A stretch of 52,874 nucleotides of DNA from Oscillospiraceae bacterium (GTDB taxonomy: Bacteria; Bacillota; Clostridia; UMGS1810): the NCBI GenBank assembly GCA_015069015.1, contig SVJK01000009.1, forward strand, positions 1 through 52,874, written 5' to 3'. The translations under genes were made by a program, and so were the position numbers. Each line of letters opens with the position of its first letter. The stretch's first letter is position 1. Of this stretch, positions 25,553-32,888 are shown piece after piece. The notes under the pieces are model-generated. The model was not told where the DNA came from and ran no database searches. It was given only the letters and a program-made list of their open reading frames with translations.

Positions 25553-26185
25553 TTATTCCTTCCATACTCTCTTGATACAACATTCTTTCATAAAGTCAAT
25601 TATGTCGGTATCGTCAGCGGTTTCATAAAAAGCAATCAAAAGCATTCTAAACTGTTCTAATTTCTCAATAGGTATTTGAAATATTCCTATATCACTTTCT
25701 ATAAGTACCTTATTGGCAATCAACTGTGCCACTCGTTTATTTCCGTCTATAAACATCTGCGTTCTTGCTACAAAACAGAAGAACTTTAAAGCCTTTAACT
25801 CTATATCATCAATCTTATTGATTTCCTCTAAATCTGATATAATAGCCGCGCTATTAGGCAATTCAGGTTCCCATGATGTACCGCCTATTTGTACCGGGAA
25901 TGTTCTTATCTCTCCGTTATTACGGAACAACAATTCTCCAACAACCTTGTTATACTCCCTAAGTAGCATTGTATTGTTGGGACTATCCAAATTATCTAAC
26001 AAGAACTGCCATGCTCTTTTCATATTGATAACAAACAGAACTTCCTCAGACTTTGTTTCCGTAGGAGCATTAGCAAGAATGGCTTCTGTTTTCGGGAATG
26101 TGGTTCCAAGCCCTTCAAGATTAGCAGATTTCCAAATGCTATCTACCAAAAGCCTTTTAGCCATTTCTATAGCTGTGTCGTGCAT
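25553..26185 (-). CDS. Fic-family protein with substituted catalytic histidine
   Basis: 210 residues. Residues 20-25, S-A-N-L-E-G, fit the inhibitory motif (S/T)xxxE(G/N) at the N-terminus of self-inhibited Fic proteins. The Fic core motif H-x-F-x-D/E-G-N-x-x-R appears as Q143-M-F-I-D-G-N-K-R151: everything is kept except the histidine that acts as general base in AMP transfer. Either the protein has lost AMPylation and serves as a regulator, or it uses another chemistry. Apart from the His the frame is intact, so it is not simply a decayed gene. It has its own promoter (26284-26312) and terminator. No antitoxin partner is visible. Confidence 0.8.
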   Translation of the reverse strand: MHDTAIEMAKRLLVDSIWKSANLEGLGTTFPKTEAILANAPTETKSEEVLFVINMKRAWQFLLDNLDSPNNTMLLREYNKVVGELLFRNNGEIRTFPVQIGGTSWEPELPNSAAIISDLEEINKIDDIELKALKFFCFVARTQMFIDGNKRVAQLIANKVLIESDIGIFQIPIEKLEQFRMLLIAFYETADDTDIIDFMKECCIKRVWKE

Positions 26186-26283
26186 ATATAATCACTCCTT
26201 AAATTTGTTTTCGTATGACGATTCGGGGGTTAAACCAAACTACACCTTTCGCGTTTGAAATATAGGTGTTTATCAACAAGTAA

Positions 26284-26312
26284 ATAATACACTAAAATTC
26301 GTGAAACGTCAA
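26284..26312 (-). promoter_or_regulatory. promoter of the fic-like gene
   Basis: Minus-strand TTGACG (26307-26312), 17 bases, TATTAT (26284-26289). A 6-bp inverted repeat (ACACCT...AGGTGT) lies in the leader. Confidence 0.6.
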
Positions 26313-26367
26313 TGCGTTTGAAAATTTTTTAATATGCTTATATAAATACAGAAACAATCAATTTTTA

Positions 26368-26396
26368 TTGACTACAACCAAAATATGTGCTATACT
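26368..26396 (+). promoter_or_regulatory. sigma-A promoter of RNA-2
   Basis: TTGACT (26368-26373), exactly 17 bases, TATACT (26391-26396). The start would fall near 26402, the first base of the closing helix, as in RNA-1. Confidence 0.75.
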
Positions 26397-26401
26397 TATC
26401 T

Positions 26402-26571
26402 TGCGACATAAAACCAAATATTAGTTCTTAAATAATTGCGTGTATTTTTATCTTTTGGTAAAAATGCAGGGTCTGTTTAACATGCAATTGTTTAAGATGT
26501 TATTGGTTTTGTGTCGCAGCAAAAGTGGCCTTGCATTTTTCGTGCATCTGCTTTTGCGGGTGCACTTTTTT
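26402..26571 (+). ncRNA. structured pseudoknotted RNA, copy 2 (RNA-2)
   Basis: The same plan as RNA-1 in a shorter form. Closing helix: 26402-26420 with 26501-26518 (18 pairs, one bulge). Inner hairpin: 26426-26443 with 26480-26497 (18 pairs, two G-U). Its loop carries AAAAATGCAGGGTC (26460-26473), which pairs over all 14 positions with GGCCTTGCATTTTT (26527-26540) just after the closing helix. The terminator pairs 26542-26551 with 26556-26565, then T6. Compared with RNA-1 the pseudoknot shows C-G to T-A, C-G to G-C and T-A to C-G replacements. Transcribed away from the fic-like gene. Function unknown; I infer an independent small RNA. Confidence 0.75.
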
Positions 26572-26612
26572 ATTTGCACCCAATAAAACAACTGTCGCCA
26601 AACAATAATCCA

Positions 26613-26662
26613 AAACAGGCAGTCTCTCTGATTGTGAAATCTGAAGAGACTGCCTGTTTTTT
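26613..26662. terminator. terminator hairpin downstream of RNA-2 and of the SDR gene
   Basis: A perfect 15-bp stem (26613-26627 with 26645-26659) with six T on the plus strand and a T-run on the minus strand. The stretch 26663-26845 holds further small hairpins (GTTGCC/GGCAAC near 26758; TGCGACT/AGTCGCA near 26821-26837) but no gene. Confidence 0.65.
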
Positions 26663-26845
26663 CATTACTTTTGTTATATAAAGACCGTATAAGCCGGATG
26701 ACAACGTTTTTTGTCGATATGCAATCCTACAAAAAACAGATATGGCATAAATCTCGTTGCCCAAAGGCAACATATCGAGTGTTTCAGCACATATCGAAAA
26801 TTTCCTGAGAGATTTATATCGATGCGACTTACAGTCGCAATATAA

Positions 26846-27595
26846 TTATCTCCATCCGGGACCAAGTGTTCTTCCGCCGTCAACAACAAAGTTCTGTCCG
26901 GTGATATAGTCCTGTGATGCTAAAAACAGAACAGTATCGGAAATGTCTTTCGGTTTTCCTCCCCTTCCGTTTTTTCCAAGGAAAGTCATATGTTCAAACT
27001 TGTATCCGTCACGTTCTATGGCACCAGGGGATACACAGTTTACACAAATGTTATATTCTCCCACTTCCATAGCAAGTGCCTTTGTCATTCCTATTACTGC
27101 CGCTTTTGATGCCGCATAGTCAACTCTGTCATAGAGACCGACAAGAGCTGCAATAGAGGACATATTTATAATTTTGCCGCATTCTTTTTTTTTCATATAG
27201 GGCAAAACTGCCTGAATACAATGCATTGTACCTTTCAGATTTGTGTCTATAACAAAATCAAGTGTTTCAGGTTCGGCATCCTGAAAACGTGTGAGTTTGC
27301 CTATAAGTGCGGCACTTCCTCCTGCATTATTCACAAGAATATCTATGCCGCCAAAAAGTTTTTCTGCTTCTTTTACATAACTGAATATTTTTTCTCGGTC
27401 ACGAACATCGCAGACAGCCGCCATAGCGCCCACACCTTTTGCCTGAATTTCAGCAACTGTGTTTTTTGCATTTTCTTCATTATAATCACAAACAACTATA
27501 TTTGCACCCTCATTTGCAAAACTAAGGGCAATTTCTTTACCTATATTCTTACCTGCTCCGGTAATCATAACGGTTTTACCTTTAAATCCGTACAT
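26846..27595 (-). CDS. short-chain dehydrogenase/reductase
   Basis: 249 residues from the ATG at 27595 (GAGG nine bases upstream). T-G-A-G-K-N-I-G at about 11-18 is the dinucleotide loop, N-N-A-G is present, and the catalytic residues are Ser (N-M-S-S-I-A) and Tyr-x3-Lys (Y-A-A-S-K). It ends V-V-D-G-G-R-T-L-G-P-G-W-R. Most like 3-oxoacyl-ACP reductase/polyol dehydrogenase SDRs, but the substrate cannot be read from sequence. It lies 10 bases after a type I dehydroquinase-like gene in one operon, so it may reduce a product of that enzyme, such as a cyclic or keto-acid carbohydrate. Confidence 0.85.
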   Translation of the reverse strand: MYGFKGKTVMITGAGKNIGKEIALSFANEGANIVVCDYNEENAKNTVAEIQAKGVGAMAAVCDVRDREKIFSYVKEAEKLFGGIDILVNNAGGSAALIGKLTRFQDAEPETLDFVIDTNLKGTMHCIQAVLPYMKKKECGKIINMSSIAALVGLYDRVDYAASKAAVIGMTKALAMEVGEYNICVNCVSPGAIERDGYKFEHMTFLGKNGRGGKPKDISDTVLFLASQDYITGQNFVVDGGRTLGPGWR

Positions 27596-27605
27596 AATTT
27601 CAACC

Positions 27606-28424
27606 TCACAAAATCTTTTTAACATTATCAACTATTGCTTTTGAAGTTTTCAGGTCAAGTTGTTCAAGCAAACTGCTTTCTTTAAAGCGGTCTACGGTGA
27701 AAATCATATGGCTTCCGAGCATCGGATTGATTATTCTGGAAAGCACTCCCGCTTTTCCGCCTGCGTGATATGATACAGGTGTTTCAACATTCTTTTTAAG
27801 CATAAGCATTGCTTTGAAACTTTCTGCCAGATCATCATCATTTTCCGCTATGGTTACAATTTTTATTATATCAGGATTTCTTTTTTCAAGGAACAATGCA
27901 AGTTCTGTGACCTGTTCTGCCTTCATAGGGATTCCGGGATGGCAGGAAAGAAGAACTTCACATCCTTCAGAGTGAACTTTTTCAATCAGATCGCATTGTT
28001 TTGAGATGATAGTTTCATCTGTTACAATTTCCTTGGGATTGCCTTTTGTGAAAGAGAATTTGTCCTCACCGCAAAACCCTTCCTTTGACGGACTGTGAAA
28101 AGTGTATCCCTGCATATCTATTCCTGCCGCGCCCAAAGATGCGGCACGAAGAAAAAGTTCCACTCGTTCCTCTTCCGTGAAACCTGCATAATCAAAATTA
28201 TATTTCTGATTATAATTGAGTGCAAGTATTGGAAGCGGTGATGATGAAAAAATCTGTTTCAGACTTTCATCATCAGTATTTTCAAGGCATGACATATGCA
28301 AATCTATCATACCTGCGCCGTCATACATACAATTTTTTATTTCAGCAAGTACACCTTGTACTGTTTTTTCTTTTACAACACCGGCTATAACAGGTGCCGG
28401 TAATCCGGATAATTTTTTTGTCAT
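27606..28424 (-). CDS. type I 3-dehydroquinate dehydratase-like protein
   Basis: 272 residues with the TIM-barrel pattern of AroD-type enzymes. The catalytic His is in L-L-S-C-H-P-G, the Schiff-base Lys in P-D-I-I-K-I-V-T, and the late G-G-K-A-G-V-L-S-R-I-I-N supplies the substrate arginine. The early AroD motif E-x-R-x-D is replaced by M-I-D-L-H-M-S, and the N-terminal half differs. So Schiff-base chemistry is probable, but dehydration of 3-dehydroquinate is not assured; a deoxy-sugar aldolase or dehydratase is possible. AGGAGG at good distance from ATG. First gene of a two-gene operon with an SDR. Confidence 0.65.
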   Translation of the reverse strand: MTKKLSGLPAPVIAGVVKEKTVQGVLAEIKNCMYDGAGMIDLHMSCLENTDDESLKQIFSSSPLPILALNYNQKYNFDYAGFTEEERVELFLRAASLGAAGIDMQGYTFHSPSKEGFCGEDKFSFTKGNPKEIVTDETIISKQCDLIEKVHSEGCEVLLSCHPGIPMKAEQVTELALFLEKRNPDIIKIVTIAENDDDLAESFKAMLMLKKNVETPVSYHAGGKAGVLSRIINPMLGSHMIFTVDRFKESSLLEQLDLKTSKAIVDNVKKIL

Positions 28425-28443
28425 AATAATCCCTCCTACGGTT

Positions 28444-28472
28444 ATTATAAAAATTATCCCTTAATAAGTAAA
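28444..28472 (-). promoter_or_regulatory. promoter of the dehydroquinase-like/SDR operon
   Basis: Minus-strand TTTACT (28467-28472), 17 bases, TATAAT (28444-28449). Confidence 0.6.
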
Positions 28473-28504
28473 TATCACATTTGATATTTTTATCAAATGT
28501 GATA
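28473..28504. promoter_or_regulatory. perfect 14-bp inverted repeat abutting the -35 box
   Basis: TATCACATTTGATA (28473-28486) and TATCAAATGTGATA (28491-28504) flank a TTTT loop. It touches the -35 of the operon promoter, so it may be an operator. It could also terminate transcription; the T-run is on the plus strand, where no gene needs it. Confidence 0.45.
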
Positions 28505-28516
28505 CTTTTTTGTTAT

Positions 28517-28570
28517 ATTATTTATATTCCTCTGCAAGTTTCTTGAATGACGGCAATGATTTTTCAATCA
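28517..28570. repeat. 54-bp direct repeat, left copy (aminotransferase tail)
   Basis: 53 of 54 bases match 31682-31735, the 3' end of the aminotransferase gene. On the minus strand it still encodes I-E-K-S-L-P-S-F-K-K-L-A-E-E-Y-K-stop, but nothing upstream is in frame. It marks the far side of the inserted 1011-codon gene. Confidence 0.85.
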
Positions 28571-28593
28571 ATTTCGGCAACGTCATTGCACAT

Positions 28594-31500
28594 TTACCTA
28601 CACGGCTTCATACCATCCCATACATATATCTGAGCATTTTCATCAAATATACCGCTGTTGAATGTTATAAGACCATCGGTTACTGTCTCCTTGTGGAAAG
28701 AAACCTTTTCCATGTTTCCGCTTTCGTCATATACAGCCACTATAACAGAAACATCTTTATCATTTGCCTCTTCCAATTCTACACTTACATTTCCATCAAT
28801 GCATTGTGCACTGGTTACATATATCTCATCAATAGATATTTCATAAGTGTACTCTGCAACAGCACTACAGCAATTATCCTCTACTGCATAAGTTTTCAGT
28901 ACACAATCATTTTTTATTTGAATTGGCTTTTGATACAGTTTACCGTTTACCTTAGGGTCACTACCATCTGTAGTATAATATATTTCTGCATCTTCGGCAG
29001 TTGTTGACAAGGTTACTTTTTGCATTACATCATAGCTTCCGCTTGCAACATCTGCCACAGGCTCGGACACATCGGGAAGAGTATAATCAAGAGTAACTGT
29101 TGAACTCATATTATATCCGTATTTCATTGCCTTTGCTCTTACTCTGATTGTACTGTCTATGATTATGGGTCCTGAATATACTAAACTTTCACTATCAGGA
29201 GTGGAACCATCTGTTGTGTAGTATATAATCGTATCATCATCAACATCTTCAAATTCAAGTACCTGTGCCTGATTGTATTCCCCTTCAGCCAATTTAGCTA
29301 CCGGTTTGGCGGTACTCGACTTACTTGAAATTTTCAAAGATGAAAGTTCCGCACCATCTGCATTCTTAAGATAGAAGTTTCTTCCGTCTATGATAATGCT
29401 GTATGAGACTTCCTCGTTCAGATTATCAGCTTCAATTGTTGATGTTTCTCCGCTCGCTGTCACATCCAATTTAATGCTTCTCACACCTGAAACAATAAAT
29501 TCTGAACCTGAAGAAGTAATTGATAAATTTCCTCCATGAGTCCCTGACAAATTAATACTATCATATTTGAGAGAAGAGTCATAATATGCATTCTCTACAG
29601 AAAAATCTTCACTGTTATCACTTGTTATACAAATATCAGGTGTTATATTATCTGACGCATATTCAAATTCAACTTTTGAGGTATCCTTTGTTTTTACGGA
29701 TGTAATGGTTTCACCTTTCGACAGATGCAAAGTTACATCCTTATCCGAAAATCCTTTGACAGAATATTTTCCGTCAGCAGCAGTCAAATAGTGAGTCAAT
29801 CTGTTTGTTTCACCATGATTTTCCATATAGGTCAAGCCGGCTATATCACTATCTACTGTCCAACCCTTGATAGAACACTTATTTCCCATGCTATCTGTTA
29901 TATCCACGTCTTCAGCATCTCTGACAATGATTATCTCAGGTTCTTCAACACTAAATAGATTAAGCCAATCTTTATTTTTGCCATACAAAGAGCCTTTTTC
30001 CGTCTCTTTAAGAATAGTGTCATAACTTACATATGAAATCCATGCGCCTTGTGTGCCCGACTCGAAACCTGCAGGCACTTTTGTTTTTCCACTATAATAT
30101 TCACGTTCAAATTTCCATGTGTTATTATATTTTCCGTCTGTCTTATCAAAGTAAATATATGCTTCAAATCCATCATTCAGATTTGTATATTGGGAATAGG
30201 CCTGATTACAATCATATACATATACTTTTGTATATGTGCTTGTATCCTCTACCCTATAAGGCATAAGAGCATGACCAATACTTTCGTTGGAATTTTCAAC
30301 TCTTACTGTGATAATAAAAGGTTGCTTTCCTGTTTCCTGGTATTTTATGGCTTTAGCAACAATCTCCATTATTTTTCCTTTGTTGGTAGCCCTCTCATTT
30401 TTATACAAATCATCCTGCATCATAAATTGATAACAGATTCTGTTTCTTATTCTTTCGTTGGTCTTGCTGATTTTGTAAATCTTGTCAGCACCATAATCTT
30501 TCACTTTCAAATCGCCTTGACTGAAAAGAATTGATGTCATACAAAATCCGGCACACAAACCACCGGTGCCGTCACCACTTCCCATAATATCACTAAGTGC
30601 ATTAAACAACCAAGGATTTGAGTTTGTGGCTCTGTATACAATGAGAGGCATGTCTGATATGCCAAATTCCTCTAAACTATTATCTATATCGAAACATATA
30701 TCTCTCATTTCAGGTCGTCTTACAGAAACTGTTCTTGTGATTTTACTGTCGCTGCCCAAAAAACTTGCAGTTATCTCTGTTTCACCGGGTGTTTTTGCCA
30801 CCAGACAGCCATTTGATAACATATTTGCTACTAAGTTGTTTGAACTACTCCAGACAACTTTGTTTTTAACTTCCTTTTGAGTTGTTTTGTCCACAAGAAT
30901 ATATTCAGAAGTACCGCCTACAACTACGTCGTATTCACCCTTTATCTCATATTGCCCGTTAACATCACTCTGAAAACCTGACGGATCTTCCATCGTTATT
31001 TTTCCATCAGTTATAACAGGATATTTGGTTGTGGATTTGCTTTTTGAAAAAACAACAACAGTATCTCCTGCATCGAGAGACATCTCTCCTTTGCCTATTC
31101 CCTCATCAACCAGATTTTTGGATTTGTCGAATCTTTGGAAAAAACTATTAAATGCGTTACCTGAAAATTTTGCATCTTCCGAAACACTAAAAGCCACAGT
31201 TTCTCCACCCGGAACATTAACGTATCTGTATTCTCCATACATTGCCACTATAAGTTGGTTGGCGTACAACTGTTTTTTGTCCAAAGGAGTGATAACTTTA
31301 TATGTTCCCGGAGCAAAATTAATTGTAGCCATTATGGAACCTGTAGACTCACTCAATAATTCACCGGTAGACAAAGAATAGGTCCTTATATCTCCTTTCG
31401 CACTTGCATTTGCCAAATTAACAGGTCCTGTATATGATACCGAGCCTGTAATCGGTTTTCTTGGTGTTACATAGTACGAATATCCCGGCTCTAATGTATA

Positions 31501-31629
31501 TTTTCCATCAACTGCATAGATGCTGTAGCATTTGCCATTACCTATTAATACACCCGCATCTTCTGCAGCACAAACATTAATTGAAAACATTATGCTTAAC
31601 ATCAAAATAAAACTTAAAACTCTTTTCAT
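28594..31629 (-). CDS. secreted multidomain protein with papain-like core and chitobiase-type C-terminal repeats
   Basis: 1011 residues. A signal peptide (1-21) is followed by beta-rich N-terminal domains and an Ig-like (Big2) segment (about 225-305). Residues about 320-510 have a papain-like layout: Cys in G-G-L-C-A-G-F-C-M-T (about 358), His in S-I-G-H-A-L-M-P-Y (about 452) and Y-V-Y-D-C-N (about 472), the Cys-His-Asn/Asp order of cysteine peptidases. Two CHB_HEX_C repeats follow (about 800-970; each with Y-Y-T-T-D-G-S). It probably acts on or binds surface or extracellular material. It has its own promoter (31652-31679) and is bracketed by the 54-bp repeats, as if inserted between the aminotransferase and its downstream genes. 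Confidence 0.8.
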   Translation of the reverse strand: MKRVLSFILMLSIMFSINVCAAEDAGVLIGNGKCYSIYAVDGKYTLEPGYSYYVTPRKPITGSVSYTGPVNLANASAKGDIRTYSLSTGELLSESTGSIMATINFAPGTYKVITPLDKKQLYANQLIVAMYGEYRYVNVPGGETVAFSVSEDAKFSGNAFNSFFQRFDKSKNLVDEGIGKGEMSLDAGDTVVVFSKSKSTTKYPVITDGKITMEDPSGFQSDVNGQYEIKGEYDVVVGGTSEYILVDKTTQKEVKNKVVWSSSNNLVANMLSNGCLVAKTPGETEITASFLGSDSKITRTVSVRRPEMRDICFDIDNSLEEFGISDMPLIVYRATNSNPWLFNALSDIMGSGDGTGGLCAGFCMTSILFSQGDLKVKDYGADKIYKISKTNERIRNRICYQFMMQDDLYKNERATNKGKIMEIVAKAIKYQETGKQPFIITVRVENSNESIGHALMPYRVEDTSTYTKVYVYDCNQAYSQYTNLNDGFEAYIYFDKTDGKYNNTWKFEREYYSGKTKVPAGFESGTQGAWISYVSYDTILKETEKGSLYGKNKDWLNLFSVEEPEIIIVRDAEDVDITDSMGNKCSIKGWTVDSDIAGLTYMENHGETNRLTHYLTAADGKYSVKGFSDKDVTLHLSKGETITSVKTKDTSKVEFEYASDNITPDICITSDNSEDFSVENAYYDSSLKYDSINLSGTHGGNLSITSSGSEFIVSGVRSIKLDVTASGETSTIEADNLNEEVSYSIIIDGRNFYLKNADGAELSSLKISSKSSTAKPVAKLAEGEYNQAQVLEFEDVDDDTIIYYTTDGSTPDSESLVYSGPIIIDSTIRVRAKAMKYGYNMSSTVTLDYTLPDVSEPVADVASGSYDVMQKVTLSTTAEDAEIYYTTDGSDPKVNGKLYQKPIQIKNDCVLKTYAVEDNCCSAVAEYTYEISIDEIYVTSAQCIDGNVSVELEEANDKDVSVIVAVYDESGNMEKVSFHKETVTDGLITFNSGIFDENAQIYVWDGMKPCR

Positions 31630-31651
31630 TATTGTCTCCTATCTATTATGA

Positions 31652-31679
31652 ACTATAACAAAGACCGGTGAACTGTAAA
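31652..31679 (-). promoter_or_regulatory. promoter of the papain-like protein gene
   Basis: Minus-strand TTTACA (31674-31679), 16 bases, TATAGT (31652-31657), followed by AGGAG and ATG. Confidence 0.5.
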
Positions 31680-31681
31680 AA

Positions 31682-31735
31682 ATTATTTATATTCCTCTGA
31701 AAGTTTCTTGAATGACGGCAATGATTTTTCAATCA
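31682..31735. repeat. 54-bp direct repeat, right copy
   Basis: The functional copy: the last 17 codons of the aminotransferase gene. Matches 28517-28570 except for one base. Confidence 0.85.
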
Positions 31736-32870
31736 TTTCTGTTGACACACAGTAGGAAATTCTAATATATCCGGGATAGCCGAAACTGTCACCGGGTACG
31801 AGAAGAAGTTCATATTTTTTTGCTTTTTCGCAAAATGCTCTTGAATCTTCTTCCATTGCTTTAACAAAGAGATAGAAAGCACCGTCGGGTTGTACCACTC
31901 TGTAGCCATATTCGGAAAGTGCATCACAGAGGATATCTCTGTTCTTCTTATAGATTGAAATGTCTGATGTTTTTCCGATGCACTTTGGAACAATCTTCTG
32001 GAAAAGGCTTGGTGCACAAACAAATCCCAACGCCCTTCCTGCTCCGCATACTGCATAGTACACATCCTGCCAGTTGTTGACAGAATCGGGAACAAGAACA
32101 TATCCTATTCTTTCACCGGGAAGTGAAAGGGATTTGCTGAAAGAATAGCCCACAATGGTGTTTGCATAGTAGTTCGGAATAAAGGGAACAACTGTTTCAG
32201 GTGAATATACAAGTTCACGGTAGGGTTCGTCTGCAATTATGTATATATCTTTTCCAAATTTTTCTTGAGCATCCTCCAAAACTAAAGCAAGTTCTTTTAT
32301 TGTATCTTCAGAGAAAACTGCACCCGATGGATTGTTGGGTGAGTTTATGATGATTGCTTTTGTTTTTTCATTTATTGCAGATTTAAGAGCATCAAAGTCA
32401 ATCTGAAAATCTTCTTCTCTGCATTTTACAATAACGCTTTTCATTCCTGCCTGATCTATGAAGACAGAATACTCAGGGAAGAAAGGTGCAAGGACAATTA
32501 CTTCCTCACCCTCTTCGCTTATGGCACAAAGAGAAATTGTGAGAGATGCGGCAGCACCCACTGTCATATAGAAATTGTCTCCTGTGTAATTTGTACCGAA
32601 AGTCTTGTTGATATAATCAGCACAACTTTTTCTCACATCGGGTGCACCTTGTGCCGAGGTGTAGCCGTGAAGAGCAACGGGATCTGTGTTTTCAACAAGA
32701 TCTGCAAGGGCATCTTTTACACATTCAGGTGCAGGAACACTTGGGTTTCCAAGGCTGAAATCAAAGACATTTTCTGCACCGATTTCGGCTTTTCTTTTGA
32801 GACCGTATTCAAAAAGTTCACGTATTTCACTACGCTGACTTCCGAGTTTATACATTTTCTGTGATACCAT
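31683..32870 (-). CDS. PLP-dependent class I/II aminotransferase
   Basis: 395 residues. Fold-type I pattern: F-S-L-G-N-P-S-V near residue 40, H-G-Y-T-S-A-Q-G near 69, I-I-N-S-P-N-N-P-S-G (about 173-182), the cofactor-contacting A-D-E-P-Y-R-E-L, and the Schiff-base lysine in Y-S-F-S-K-S-L-S-L-P-G-E-R-I-G. It transfers amino groups between an amino acid and 2-oxoglutarate or pyruvate. Downstream of pheS-pheT with a gap of 18 bases and no terminator, so it is probably co-transcribed and T-box controlled. An aromatic amino acid substrate is plausible but inferred. GGAGG precedes the ATG. Confidence 0.9.
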   Translation of the reverse strand: MVSQKMYKLGSQRSEIRELFEYGLKRKAEIGAENVFDFSLGNPSVPAPECVKDALADLVENTDPVALHGYTSAQGAPDVRKSCADYINKTFGTNYTGDNFYMTVGAAASLTISLCAISEEGEEVIVLAPFFPEYSVFIDQAGMKSVIVKCREEDFQIDFDALKSAINEKTKAIIINSPNNPSGAVFSEDTIKELALVLEDAQEKFGKDIYIIADEPYRELVYSPETVVPFIPNYYANTIVGYSFSKSLSLPGERIGYVLVPDSVNNWQDVYYAVCGAGRALGFVCAPSLFQKIVPKCIGKTSDISIYKKNRDILCDALSEYGYRVVQPDGAFYLFVKAMEEDSRAFCEKAKKYELLLVPGDSFGYPGYIRISYCVSTEMIEKSLPSFKKLSEEYK

Positions 32871-32888
32871 TTTTACCTCCGTCTGCCG

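Noticed and set aside
26570-26773. 67-codon minus-strand frame
   Set aside because: It reads through the terminator at 26613-26662 and the end of RNA-2. Chance frame.
27606-28424. Naming the gene aroD
   Set aside because: The substrate-binding E-x-R-x-D motif is absent and no shikimate genes lie nearby, so only fold-level assignment is safe.
28473-28504. Calling the inverted repeat a firm terminator
   Set aside because: The T-run is on the plus strand, where no gene ends. On the minus strand it abuts a promoter, so an operator is equally likely.
30049-30534. 161-codon plus-strand frame
   Set aside because: Antisense to the papain-like protein gene, Ile/Cys/Phe-rich with no start signal.
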